A stretch of DNA of 64,000 nucleotides. Origin: Streptomyces viridochromogenes (GTDB taxonomy: Bacteria > Actinomycetota > Actinomycetes > Streptomycetales > Streptomycetaceae). The stretch's first letter is position 1. Every line of letters begins with the position of its first letter. A model generated the notes under the pieces. The model ran no database searches, was not told the origin of the DNA, and was given only the letters and a program-made list of their open reading frames with translations. The stretch covers positions 1 through 64,000 of the forward strand of contig NZ_LGUR01000215.1 in the NCBI RefSeq assembly GCF_001270495.1, given 5' to 3'. Position numbers and translations under genes: made by a program. Below, one piece after another: positions 8,709-17,556 of this stretch.

Positions 8709-10226
8709 ATGGGATCGCAGCCCGTGGAGTTCGAGGAGTTCGCGGCCTGTCTGCGGGCGCTCAAGGAACGGGCGGACCTCAGTTACGGGGCGCTGGCCCG
8801 GAAGACCCGGATCAGCAGCTCCAGCCTGCACCGGTACTGCTCCGGCTCGTACGTCCCCCAGGACTACGGATCGGCACACCGCTTCGCCACGGCCTGCGGG
8901 GCGTCGCCGGAGGAACTGCGCCGATTACACCGGCTCTGGGCGTTGGCGGACGCGGCCCGGGAGCCCGAGCGGAGCGGGGATGACGCGGGCTCGGGGGAGG
9001 ACCCAGCTCCGGGTAAGGACCCGGCTCCGGGGGAGGACCAGGCCCAGGGAGAGGCCCCGGCCCCGGACCCGGAGGCTGGACCCGACCCCCGTCCGCCATG
9101 GCACCGCAGGGGGAAGTCCACGGCTCTCGTCGTGATCGCGCTCGTACTGGCGCTGGCGGCCACGGCATGGGGAATCGCGGCAGTGACCGGGACCGGAACC
9201 GGAACCGGCACAGGCGGCGACGAAGAGGGCCTGCTGTTCTCGGCGGAGTGTGACGAGCCGGTGAGTCTGGGGCAGCGCGGCGCGTGCGTACGGGAGGTGC
9301 AGCGGCTCCTGGCCCGGACCGGGGCCGAGCTGGACGTCGACGGCGATTTCGGCCCGCAGACGCTGCGCCGGGTGACCGCCTTCCAGGTGCTGTCGCGCAT
9401 CGACGCCGACGGAGTGGTCGGCGAGGAGACGAAGAAGGCGCTCTACGCGACGAGGATCCAGCTGGACACCTGGTCGCCCGGGAAGGTGCGGGAACGGGTC
9501 CGCGAGGTGTTCCGCGAAGTGCCCGACCGCGCGGTCGCCTTCGCCGACTGCCAGTCGTTCCTCGATCCGTTCCACATCGTGCCGAACCCCGACGGCACAC
9601 GGAAGTGGGGCGTTTTCCAGATCTCCGACGCCACGCTGCGCGAACTCGGCGGCACACCCCGCGACGCGATGGACCCGGAGTGGAACATTCAGGCCGCCCA
9701 CCGCTTGTGGAGCCGCACGAAGAACTTCGACGCCTGGCCGCGCTGCGACCGCTCGTCCTCCCCCGACGCCGTCGACCCGGCCCTGGTGGAGCCGGTCGAC
9801 GACCGGCCGGCGAAACCGGCACAGGACGCCCCCACGTCCCCGCCGTCCGCGACCACCGTCTGCCCGGCGCCGGGACAGCGGTTCAAGACGCCCTACGACG
9901 ACCGCGTGTACCTGGTCGGCCCCGGCAGCCGTCTCTACTACGTCCCCGACGCGACCATCTACTTCAACCTCTGGGACGACTGGACCGGCGTCGCCGTCGT
10001 CAGCGGCAGCGTCTTCGCGGACTGCGCCTGGGACGAGGCCCGCGAGCTGGCCAACGCCTTCCTGGCCAGGACGAGCGACAGCTCGCGGGCCTACCTCTGG
10101 GACGCCTGGTACGGCTACCGCCCGATCACGAACCGGGCCGTCTTCGACAAGTACGGCTTCTCCGAGACGAAGATCCAGACCCGGCCCTCCCTGTCCCCCG
10201 TCAGCGACGGCACACGGTGGCAGTGA
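8709..10226 (+). CDS. Membrane-tethered helix-turn-helix protein with peptidoglycan-binding and lysozyme-like domains
   Basis: A 505-aa protein. Residues ~5-75 form an XRE-like helix-turn-helix (LSYGALARKTRISSSSLHRY), followed by an acidic/proline linker of repeated PAPGxD units. A single membrane helix lies at ~140-160 and a GTGTGTG stretch comes next. Outside the membrane are a PG_binding_1 module (~185-245: CVREVQRLL, VDGDFGPQTLRRVTAFQ) and a region resembling a lytic transglycosylase (~270-345: GVFQIS, DPEWNIQAAHRLW). Where many goose-type or SLT enzymes have a catalytic Glu in a CES motif, this protein reads DCQS, so activity is doubtful. The C-terminal ~130 aa is an unnamed beta-rich region. 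It is convergent with a second HTH-membrane protein of related N-terminus. A cell-wall sensor coupled to DNA binding is inferred, not shown. Confidence 0.8.
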   Translation: MGSQPVEFEEFAACLRALKERADLSYGALARKTRISSSSLHRYCSGSYVPQDYGSAHRFATACGASPEELRRLHRLWALADAAREPERSGDDAGSGEDPAPGKDPAPGEDQAQGEAPAPDPEAGPDPRPPWHRRGKSTALVVIALVLALAATAWGIAAVTGTGTGTGTGGDEEGLLFSAECDEPVSLGQRGACVREVQRLLARTGAELDVDGDFGPQTLRRVTAFQVLSRIDADGVVGEETKKALYATRIQLDTWSPGKVRERVREVFREVPDRAVAFADCQSFLDPFHIVPNPDGTRKWGVFQISDATLRELGGTPRDAMDPEWNIQAAHRLWSRTKNFDAWPRCDRSSSPDAVDPALVEPVDDRPAKPAQDAPTSPPSATTVCPAPGQRFKTPYDDRVYLVGPGSRLYYVPDATIYFNLWDDWTGVAVVSGSVFADCAWDEARELANAFLARTSDSSRAYLWDAWYGYRPITNRAVFDKYGFSETKIQTRPSLSPVSDGTRWQ

Positions 10227-10250
10227 GGGAAGCCCCGGTTCCTGCCGCGC

Positions 10251-11543
10251 TCAGCCGGGAATGTTGGGCTCGTACTCGTTCCGCCCCCACTCGGACGAGC
10301 CCAGCGGATACTCGTACGTGGGCCGTCCCACGTTCCCGCTGGTCCGGAAGGGCTGGCCGCGGTCGTCGAGGCGTACGGTGCCGTGCTGGTCACCGCTGGA
10401 CCACTCCAGCTCCAGGTACCAGCTCACGTTGTGCGCCCGCGCGTCCGCGAAGACGTAGAAGACCTCGGGATCGGACTCGCTCACCTTGTACGGGAAGTCG
10501 CGCTGACCGGCCTTGGGGGAGAGCGCGGGTCGCCCGGCGTCGAGGTCCACCTTGAATGCCGTGGTGTCCACGCCGCCACCGCATCCGACGCCCATCGCGA
10601 AGTCGTTCCAGGCGAGCGGAGCGCTCTTCTCCACGACCCGCACATGCAGTTCCTCCAGGACGACCGTGGCCTTCCCGGTGCCCTGCACGGTCAGCGCGAG
10701 CATCTGCTGCCCGGCGGCGACCCCGCCGAGCGCGGTGGCCCATCCGCGCGCGTCCTGCTCACTCGGCGGCGGAGGCATCCGCTCGGGATCCCGGTTGACC
10801 AGGTAGTGCTGGCTGCACGGGCCTTCCCACTTGTACGGGTTCACGGCGACGTTGGGCGCACTGGCCCCGTTCTGGGATCCGCCGCCCTGGGCCGCCCCGG
10901 CCCCACTGCTCCGGGAGGCGGAGGCGGGAGCCGTGGGAGTGCCGCTGCGTGAGGCGGACGGCGAGGCCGACTTGCCCTTCGCGTCGGGCGACTTGGAGGA
11001 GCCGGGGCTCGCGTCGGCGGAGCCGGCGGACCGGGAGGCAGCCCCCACGGACTCCTTCCCGCCCTGGTCGTCGTCCCCCTCGCCGGGCGCGAGATTCACC
11101 ACGAGCGCGGCCGACACGAGGACGGCGGCCACCGCGGCCCCGGCGAGAACGGCGGTACGCCGCCGAGCCCAGGGAACCCCCGCCAAGGTCCGCCGCCCAC
11201 TGTCGGAACCGGCCTGGCCCGCTGTTCCCTCGCCCGCTGCTGTTTCGTTCCCCGCCGCCTCGGCCGCCACCTCATCCGCCGCCGCGGCCCCGCCCGCCTT
11301 CTGCCTGCGCCGGTCATCCGCGAGCACCCACCGCCGGTGCAGTTCCACCAGTTCCTCGGGCGTCGCCTTGCACACCCGGGCGAACCGTTCCACGGGCGCG
11401 TAGTCCGTCGGTACGGCGTCCCCGTTGACGTACCGGTGAAGCGTGGACGCACTCGTGTGCAGCCGCTTCCCGAGCACCCCGTAACTGAGCCCGGACCGCT
11501 CCTTCAACTGCCCCAGCAGCTCCGCGAACTCGTCCCCCGCCAC
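10251..11543 (-). CDS. Membrane-tethered helix-turn-helix protein with extracellular domain
   Basis: A 430-aa protein starting at a GTG (11541-11543) behind a GGGAGGA ribosome site. The N-terminal ~75 aa (LSYGVLGKRLHTSASTLHRY) parallels the HTH of the convergent gene at 8709, so the two are paralogous there. One membrane helix lies at ~135-155, then a long Ser/Ala/Gly-rich linker. The extracellular C-terminal ~170 aa is unnamed and beta-rich, with two Cys (GPCSQHYLVNRD and GVGCGGG). Only 24 nt separate the stops of the two genes. The outside domains differ, so they may report different envelope ligands to one type of cytoplasmic HTH. The longer upstream frame is rejected because the GTG has the ribosome site and the HTH starts right after it. 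Confidence 0.78.
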   Translation of the reverse strand: MAGDEFAELLGQLKERSGLSYGVLGKRLHTSASTLHRYVNGDAVPTDYAPVERFARVCKATPEELVELHRRWVLADDRRRQKAGGAAAADEVAAEAAGNETAAGEGTAGQAGSDSGRRTLAGVPWARRRTAVLAGAAVAAVLVSAALVVNLAPGEGDDDQGGKESVGAASRSAGSADASPGSSKSPDAKGKSASPSASRSGTPTAPASASRSSGAGAAQGGGSQNGASAPNVAVNPYKWEGPCSQHYLVNRDPERMPPPPSEQDARGWATALGGVAAGQQMLALTVQGTGKATVVLEELHVRVVEKSAPLAWNDFAMGVGCGGGVDTTAFKVDLDAGRPALSPKAGQRDFPYKVSESDPEVFYVFADARAHNVSWYLELEWSSGDQHGTVRLDDRGQPFRTSGNVGRPTYEYPLGSSEWGRNEYEPNIPG

Positions 11544-11771
11544 CGTTCCTCCCTCTCCCCGCGTCCCGGACCCCCGTTCCAGGGGTAACGCATTCCCCCA
11601 GGTCAGAGCTATCGCAGGCGTTCCAGCGTCCCGGATGCCCCGGCAGTCGTGGCGGTCGGGACGGAGCACCGCACAAGCTTGAGCCATCCAAGCACGCCGC
11701 TCCCGGCACGCCGCTTCCGGCACCCGGTCGAGCGGCCCATGCCAACACCCGTACCGCACAAGGGGGATCAC

Positions 11772-12506
11772 ATGTCCGCTCACACCCACCGCACCCGCAT
11801 GCTCTTCGCTACCGCCCTCACGGCCGCCACGCTGATGTTGACGGCATGCAACAACGGAGAGGGCGTCAAGGACGAGGGGGCAGCGGCGGGATCGGAGTCC
11901 ACGGCCTCCACCTCGCCCTCGCCCAGGGCGAGTGGAGGAACCTCCACCGGGAAGGGCGGAACCGACTCGGCGGGCTCGGGCGCCGCAGGCTCGACCGGCG
12001 GCACGGCAGGTTCGGACGGCGCAACGGCATCGACGGGCGGGTCGGGTTCCACGGGATCGTCGGGTTCCACGGGCTCCCAGGACCCGGGGCCCACCAGGAC
12101 CCCTTGCTCCCCCGCCTCCACCAGGACGACCGCCACGGAGGTCTCCCGGCCCCTGAACCACCTTCTCCTCACCGTCACCAACACCGGCTCGAAGAACTGC
12201 AACCTCGTCGGCTATCCGGCGGTCCGGTTCGGCGAGGCCCAGTCCGTCCCGCCGGCCTTCGAGGACTCCAAGCCGCAGGCGGTCGTCACGCTGGCCCCCG
12301 GTGAGTCGGGCTATGCGAGCGTCCTTCTCTCGGCCGCCGACGGCAGCGGCTCCAACGGCTACACGGCCAAGTCCCTTGAGGTCTACCTCGACCAGAGTGC
12401 GAGCGCCGCCGCCCGCCCGTCCCTCCCCGCGAAGGGCGTGTACGTCGACGACTCGATCCAGGTCTCCTACTGGCAGTCGACCATGGCCGACGCCCTGGCC
12501 TGGTGA
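11772..12506 (+). CDS. DUF4232 domain lipoprotein
   Basis: A 244-aa precursor with a lipobox (LMLTAC, Cys ~27), then an ~80-aa linker of Gly, Ser, Thr and Ala with repeated GSTGSSGSTG units. The C-terminal DUF4232 domain starts near CSPASTRTTATEV and continues through NHLLLTVTNTGSKNCNLVGY to DSIQVSYWQ. DUF4232 lipoproteins are abundant in Streptomyces and of unknown function. ATG at 11772 is used because the signal peptide begins there. It is divergent from the HTH gene starting at 11543. A strong hairpin follows at 12552-12576. Confidence 0.85.
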   Translation: MSAHTHRTRMLFATALTAATLMLTACNNGEGVKDEGAAAGSESTASTSPSPRASGGTSTGKGGTDSAGSGAAGSTGGTAGSDGATASTGGSGSTGSSGSTGSQDPGPTRTPCSPASTRTTATEVSRPLNHLLLTVTNTGSKNCNLVGYPAVRFGEAQSVPPAFEDSKPQAVVTLAPGESGYASVLLSAADGSGSNGYTAKSLEVYLDQSASAAARPSLPAKGVYVDDSIQVSYWQSTMADALAW

Positions 12507-12551
12507 GCCGGTAGGCGGTAAGACACCGGCAGCATCCTGCCGACAGCAAGC

Positions 12552-12576
12552 AGGCCCAGGTCTCCGACCTGGGCCT
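12552..12576. terminator. Bidirectional hairpin terminator
   Basis: A perfect inverted repeat with 11-bp arms (AGGCCCAGGTC / GACCTGGGCCT) and a 3-nt loop lies between the convergent ends of the DUF4232 gene (12506) and the L,D-transpeptidase gene (12615). Confidence 0.8.
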
Positions 12577-12614
12577 TCCTGCGAACTCCCGCGAACGCCG
12601 GCGATCTTCCGCGC

Positions 12615-13811
12615 TCAGCGCAGCGCGCTCTTCTGCTGCCACTCGGTCCACGACAGGTTCCACGCGCCGAAGCCGTTCCCGGGTGCGACCACGCCCTTGG
12701 TGTCCTTGCCGGTGATCTCGAACGGGTCGCCCGGCCGTACCTGCCCGTAGAACCAGGCCGCGTTCGCGTCGCTCATCCCTATGCATCCGGAACTGTGGTT
12801 GGCGTTGCCGAAGTAGCGGGCGTTCCACGGGGCGGCGTGCGCGTACATGCCCGACCAGGTCAGCCGCATCGAGTAGTCGACCATCTTGTCGTAGGCGTCG
12901 CCGAGGCCCACCGTCTCGGAGTTCATGTTGATCGTGCCCTCCTTGGCCATGAGGACGGCCGTTCCGCGCCAGGAGCGCTTGTCACCGCCGGGCGTGCCGC
13001 CGGAGACCGGTATGCGCCGGACGGTCTCGCCGTCGCGTACGAGGGTGAGTTGGTGGCGGTCGAGGTCGACCTTGGCGATCTGCCGGGCGCCGATGGTGAA
13101 GGTGGTCTTGTAGTCGCGTACGAACCAGCCGCCGTCCGCGCCCGAGTCGGTGCCGTTCAGTTCGGCGTTCAGCGTGACCTTGGTTCCGGGCTTCCAGTAC
13201 GCCTTGGGCCGCCAGTCCACCCGGTCGCGGCCGGACCAGTCGCGTAGCCAGCCCCAGGAGCCCTCGGTGTCGTTCGAGGTGGTGATCTTGAGCTGCTTCT
13301 CGACCTCGGCCCGGTTCCTGACCGGATGGTCGAAGACCAGGGAGATCGGCTGGGCGACGCCGACGGTGGCGCCGGCGCCCGGTCGCCAGTCGACCTTGTT
13401 GACCTTGTCCGCCTCGGCTGTGGTGAAGGCGGCCTCGGTGCTCTTGGCGGTGCCGCCCTCGGACCGGGTCGCCGCCGTCACCTTGTACGCCGCGCCGGGT
13501 ACGGCCTTGCGGTCGGAGAGCCACGACCGGCCGTCGGCGGCGACCTCGCCGGCGAGCCGCCGGCCCTCGCTGTCGGTGACGGTCACCGAGGTGAGCCTGC
13601 CGCCCGAGGCCGTGACCTTCACGGGCTCGCCCGCCGGGGCCTTCTCTCCGCTGGGCGTGACGGTGACCGTGACCGGGCGGTCGGCGGCGCCCGAAGTGAC
13701 TTCGCCGTCCGGGGTGTTCGGGGAGCCGTTCGACGAACAGGCGGCGAGCGGTGCCAGCAGGGCGGCCACAACAGCGGCCCGGGCATGGGTGAGAACACGT
13801 ATGCGTGACAA
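12615..13811 (-). CDS. L,D-transpeptidase (Ig-like + YkuD), lipoprotein
   Basis: A 398-aa precursor. The TTG start at 13809-13811 is chosen because GGAGG sits 5 nt upstream and the signal peptide with lipobox (LAAC, Cys ~21) follows at once. Two Ig-like domains (~55-255) precede the YkuD catalytic domain (~265-385). The active-site motif reads GNANHSSGCIGMSDANAAWF, with the conserved His and the nucleophilic Cys. Actinobacterial Ldt enzymes make 3-3 cross-links in peptidoglycan outside the membrane. The gene is divergent from the Fem-type gene at 14019, so the 200-nt gap holds both promoters. Architecture matches the mycobacterial LdtMt2-like class. Confidence 0.93.
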   Translation of the reverse strand: MSRIRVLTHARAAVVAALLAPLAACSSNGSPNTPDGEVTSGAADRPVTVTVTPSGEKAPAGEPVKVTASGGRLTSVTVTDSEGRRLAGEVAADGRSWLSDRKAVPGAAYKVTAATRSEGGTAKSTEAAFTTAEADKVNKVDWRPGAGATVGVAQPISLVFDHPVRNRAEVEKQLKITTSNDTEGSWGWLRDWSGRDRVDWRPKAYWKPGTKVTLNAELNGTDSGADGGWFVRDYKTTFTIGARQIAKVDLDRHQLTLVRDGETVRRIPVSGGTPGGDKRSWRGTAVLMAKEGTINMNSETVGLGDAYDKMVDYSMRLTWSGMYAHAAPWNARYFGNANHSSGCIGMSDANAAWFYGQVRPGDPFEITGKDTKGVVAPGNGFGAWNLSWTEWQQKSALR

Positions 13812-14018
13812 CGGGGCCTCCGCAAGGGGCGTAAAGGTGGTGGATGTCGTGACTGTAGAGCCGGAAAACCCGAGGTCAGCCGCTATAGGGCAAGGTGACG
13901 GCGTCTGGTGCGGAACGGTCATGGTCCGGTCACATTCGCCGGACGGAGCGGTCATGGGCCGCTGTGAACCTCCTTTGTGTCCCCGCGACAGGCCCGGGGA
14001 GAAGGAGAGGTCCAGACT

Positions 14019-15215
14019 GTGTCAGCGCTGCTCGTGCCGCCCAGCCGTGTGCCCCGGGCACGGAACGGGGACGTGGTCCTGCGAACCATCCCCGCGGAGA
14101 CCTACCGCGCCTTCCTCGCGTCCCACGCCGGCGCGGCGCTCGGCGCCGGTTTTCTGCAACTCCCCTCCTGGGCCGACGTCAAGGAGGGCTGGCGCGCTCA
14201 ACTGCTCGGCTGGGGAGCGGATCCGGAGGCAGGCGAACTGACGGGCGTGGCCCTGGTGCTGCTGCGGCAGTTCCCCGGCACCCGCAGGTACTTCGCCTAC
14301 CTTCCCGAAGGGCCCGTCGCCGACTGGAGCGACCCGGACGTCGACGGCTGGCTCGGTCCCCTCCTGGAACACCTGCGCCGCGCGGGCGCCTTCGCCGTGC
14401 GCATCGGCCCGTCGCCCGCCTACCGGCGCTGGGACGCCGCCCTGCTCAAGCCGCTCACCGGTCCGGGCCGCCGCCTGGGTGACGTCCTCGCCAGCGAGGT
14501 CGACCCGCTCGGCGCCGCCGTCGCCGAGCGGCTGCGGGCCCGGGGCTGGCGCCGCTGCGGAGGTGACGGCACCGGCGAGGACGGGGACGCCCAGCCCCGG
14601 CACGTCTTCCATGTGCCGCTCGCCGGACGCACCACCGAGGACCTGTGGTCCGGGCTCAACCAGGAGTGGCGGCGCAATGTCCGCCGGGCCCAGAAGGAGG
14701 GCGTGGAAGTGGTGGTGGGCAGTGCGGCCGAACTCCCGGATTTCTACCGGCTGTTGGGCATCACCGAGCGCCGTGACGGGTTCCGGCTCGGCCGCTCGCT
14801 CGCCTACTACGAGCGTCAGTACGCGGCGCTCAACGCCGAGGATCCGGGCCGGATGAAGCTCTACCTCGCCCGGCACCGAGGAGAGATACTCGCCGCCCAC
14901 ACCATGATCACCGTGGGCCGCCGGGCCTGGTACCAGACCGGCGCCTCGGCCGACCACCGCCGCGAGGTCCGCCCCTCCAACGCCCTCCAGTGGCGGATGC
15001 TCCAGGACGCCCACGCCCTCGGCGCCGACGTCTACGACATGCGCGGGGTACCCTCCACTCTCGATCCTGGGGAACGTGCGTACGGACTGCTGCGGTGGAA
15101 GCTCGGCACCGGAGGGCAGGTCGTCGAGACGTTGGGGGAATGGGAGAGACCCTTGGGCGGCAGCGCCAACCACACGCTTTACCGCGCCTTCCAGGCGTAC
15201 CTGAACCGCCGATGA
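14019..15215 (+). CDS. FemABX-type aminoacyltransferase (peptidoglycan bridge formation)
   Basis: A 398-aa protein beginning at GTG 14019 behind GAAGGAGAGG. Features of the FemAB/FemX family include LQLPSWADVKEGW near the N-terminus, the double GNAT-like fold with a substrate segment LWSGLNQEWRRNVRRAQKEG at ~210-230, and a C-terminal YDMRGVPSTLD / GLLRWKLGTGG motif. Fem enzymes add amino acids from aminoacyl-tRNA to lipid II at the inner membrane face. The stop overlaps the ATG of murJ (ATGA), so bridge formation and lipid II flipping are translationally coupled here. Confidence 0.9.
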   Translation: MSALLVPPSRVPRARNGDVVLRTIPAETYRAFLASHAGAALGAGFLQLPSWADVKEGWRAQLLGWGADPEAGELTGVALVLLRQFPGTRRYFAYLPEGPVADWSDPDVDGWLGPLLEHLRRAGAFAVRIGPSPAYRRWDAALLKPLTGPGRRLGDVLASEVDPLGAAVAERLRARGWRRCGGDGTGEDGDAQPRHVFHVPLAGRTTEDLWSGLNQEWRRNVRRAQKEGVEVVVGSAAELPDFYRLLGITERRDGFRLGRSLAYYERQYAALNAEDPGRMKLYLARHRGEILAAHTMITVGRRAWYQTGASADHRREVRPSNALQWRMLQDAHALGADVYDMRGVPSTLDPGERAYGLLRWKLGTGGQVVETLGEWERPLGGSANHTLYRAFQAYLNRR

Positions 15216-16849
15216 AGCAGACGCAGAAGCAGACGCAGACGACCAAGGCGGCCTCTCCGGCCTCCTCCGCGGCACGCGGCAGCGCCGTCATGGCCGCCGG
15301 ATCCGTCGTCTCCCGGGCCACCGGTTTCGCCCGCTCCGCCGTGGTCGCGGCGGCGCTGGGCACCATCGGGCCGGTCCCCGACGGCTACGCGGTCGGCAAC
15401 GCCCTGCCCACCATCGTCTACGTCCTGCTCCTCGGCGGCGCGCTCAACGCCGTCTTCGTGCCCGAGCTGGTCAAGGCCGCCAAGGAGCACGACGACGGCG
15501 GTGCCGCGTACACCGACCGGCTCGTCACCGTCTGCGTCGCCGCCCTGCTGGCGATCACCGCGACCGCGGTGTGGGCGGCCCCCGCGATCGTCGACGTGTA
15601 CACCGACTACACCGGCGACCAGGCGGCCATGACCACCGCGCTCGCCCGCTACTGCCTGCCCCAGATCTTCTTCCTCGGGCTCTTCACGCTGCTCGGGCAG
15701 GTGCTCAACGCGAGCGGCCGGTTCGGCGCGATGATGTGGGCGCCGGTCCTCAACAACCTCGTCGTCATGGCCGTGTTCGGCCTGTACCTGGCGCTGGCCA
15801 TGGGCGGCGGGGACACCCTCACCGCGACCGAGACCGCCGTGCTCGGCTGGGGCACGACCGCCGGTATCGCCGCCCAGGCACTCGCCCTCGTCCCCGCGCT
15901 GCGCGCGGCCCGCTTCCGCTGGCGGCCCCGCTTCGACTGGCGCGGCAGCGGACTGACCCGCCCCCTGCGCGCGGCCGGCTGGCTGGTGCTGCTGGTCCTG
16001 GCCAACCAGGCCGCCTACTGGGTCACCACCCGGCTCGCCACCACCGCGGGCCTCGACGGCGGCCCCGGATACGGCGCGTACAACAACGCCTATGCCCTGT
16101 GGGTCGTACCGCACGGCATCATCACCGTCTCCGTGGTGACCGCGCTGATGCCCCGGATGAGTGCGGCCGCCGCCGACGGGGACACCGCCACCCTGCGGCG
16201 CGACGTCTCCCACGCCCTGCGCACCTGCGCGTCCGCCGTCGTCCCCGCCGCCTGCATGCTGCTCGCCCTCGCCCAGCCGGTGATGGCCCTCGTCTTCGGA
16301 CACGGCAGGACCAGCGCCGCCGACACGGCCGCCATGGCCGGGATCCTGATGGCCTTCGCGCCGGGACTGATCGCCCTGTCGGGCCAGTACGTCCTGTCCC
16401 GCGCCTTCTACGCGCTCTCCGACACCCGTACGCCGTTCCTGCTCAACCTCGTGATCGTCGCCCTCAACGCGGGCCTGTCCGTGGCCGCCGCGCAGCTGCT
16501 GCCGGCGCGCTGGGCCGTGACGGGCATCGCGGCGGCGTACTCGCTGGCGCTGTGCGTGGGCTGGGCGGTGACCGGGCGGGTGCTGAGCCGCCGGCTCGCC
16601 GTCGCACGACCCCTGCGCTCGTCCGCCGTCGGCGCCCACGCACGGCTGCTGCTGGCCGCCGTCCCCGCCACCGCGCTCGGCCACCTCGCGGTCCTGGGAA
16701 CCGCACCGGCGGGCGCGGTGGTCTCCACCGTTGCCGGCGTGGCCGTCGTCGTCCTCACCTTCGCCCTGCTCGCCCGTCCGCTGCGGCTGGCCGAACTGGA
16801 CGCGCTGCTCGCCGGTCTGCGCCGGCGCCTGGCCCGGACCCGGACCTGA
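15212..16849 (+). CDS. murJ: MurJ/MviN lipid II flippase homologue
   Basis: A 545-aa polytopic membrane protein of the MOP superfamily with about 14 hydrophobic segments. Near the N-terminus the family pattern reads SRATGFARSAVVAAALG (~33-50), and later come LFTLLGQVLNASGRFG and FYALSDTRTPFLLNLV. MurJ moves lipid II across the membrane. It lacks the long cytoplasmic pseudokinase tail of mycobacterial MviN. No parAB/trx genes flank it as around the usual oriC-proximal mviN, so it may be an additional copy; that is inference. The start overlaps the Fem-type gene by 4 nt. Confidence 0.9.
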   Translation: MKQTQKQTQTTKAASPASSAARGSAVMAAGSVVSRATGFARSAVVAAALGTIGPVPDGYAVGNALPTIVYVLLLGGALNAVFVPELVKAAKEHDDGGAAYTDRLVTVCVAALLAITATAVWAAPAIVDVYTDYTGDQAAMTTALARYCLPQIFFLGLFTLLGQVLNASGRFGAMMWAPVLNNLVVMAVFGLYLALAMGGGDTLTATETAVLGWGTTAGIAAQALALVPALRAARFRWRPRFDWRGSGLTRPLRAAGWLVLLVLANQAAYWVTTRLATTAGLDGGPGYGAYNNAYALWVVPHGIITVSVVTALMPRMSAAAADGDTATLRRDVSHALRTCASAVVPAACMLLALAQPVMALVFGHGRTSAADTAAMAGILMAFAPGLIALSGQYVLSRAFYALSDTRTPFLLNLVIVALNAGLSVAAAQLLPARWAVTGIAAAYSLALCVGWAVTGRVLSRRLAVARPLRSSAVGAHARLLLAAVPATALGHLAVLGTAPAGAVVSTVAGVAVVVLTFALLARPLRLAELDALLAGLRRRLARTRT

Positions 16850-16872
16850 CCACCACCGAGGGAGAACCGCCG

Positions 16873-17556
16873 ATGTCCCGCGTGCTCCTCATCGAGGACG
16901 ACCCTGCCGTACGCGAGGGGGTCGAACTCGGTCTGCGCCGCCGCGGCCACGAGGTACGGGCGGCCGCGACCGGCGAGGCCGGTCTCGCCGCCATGACCGA
17001 GTTCCGCCCCGATCTGCTGCTGCTGGACCTGATGCTGCCCGGCATGAACGGCGTACAGGTCTGCCGCCGGGTCCGCGAGCGCAGCCAGCTGCCGATCATC
17101 ATGCTCACCGCGCGCGGCGACGACTTCGACGTGGTCATCGGCCTGGAGGCCGGTGCCGACGACTACATCGTCAAGCCCGCCCGCACCGAGGTGATCGAGG
17201 CCCGGATCCGTGCCGTACTGCGCCGCCTCGACGACGGCGGCGCGGGCCGGCAGGCCATCGAGGTCTACGGCGAACTCACCGTCGACCGGGTCGGACTGAC
17301 CGTCACCAAGGCGGGCCGGCCGCTCGCGCTCGCCCCTTCGGAGCTCAAGCTCCTGCTGCACCTCTGCGCCGCCCCTGAGCAGGTGTTCAGCAGGCAGCAA
17401 CTCCTTGAGCACGTCTGGGATCACAGCTACCACGCCGACGCCCGACTGGTCGACGCCTGCGTCGCACGGCTGCGCGGCAAGATCGAGGACGAGGCCGGCA
17501 GCCCCCGCTACGTCCAGACCCTGCGGGGCTTCGGCTACCGCTTCGGGCCGCTGTGA
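16873..17556 (+). CDS. OmpR-family response regulator
   Basis: A 227-aa regulator 23 nt after murJ with a GGGAGAA ribosome site. The receiver domain has acidic residues EDD (~8-10), the phospho-acceptor Asp in LLLLDLMLPGMNG (~52) and the conserved Lys in DDYIVKP (~103). The winged-helix effector domain runs from ~130 (APSELKLLLHL, VDACVARLRGKIED, RGFGYRFGPL). It is most like the CseB-type envelope-stress regulators of Streptomyces. The kinase gene follows with a 4-nt overlap. Its place behind murJ suggests control of cell-envelope genes. Confidence 0.92.
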   Translation: MSRVLLIEDDPAVREGVELGLRRRGHEVRAAATGEAGLAAMTEFRPDLLLLDLMLPGMNGVQVCRRVRERSQLPIIMLTARGDDFDVVIGLEAGADDYIVKPARTEVIEARIRAVLRRLDDGGAGRQAIEVYGELTVDRVGLTVTKAGRPLALAPSELKLLLHLCAAPEQVFSRQQLLEHVWDHSYHADARLVDACVARLRGKIEDEAGSPRYVQTLRGFGYRFGPL

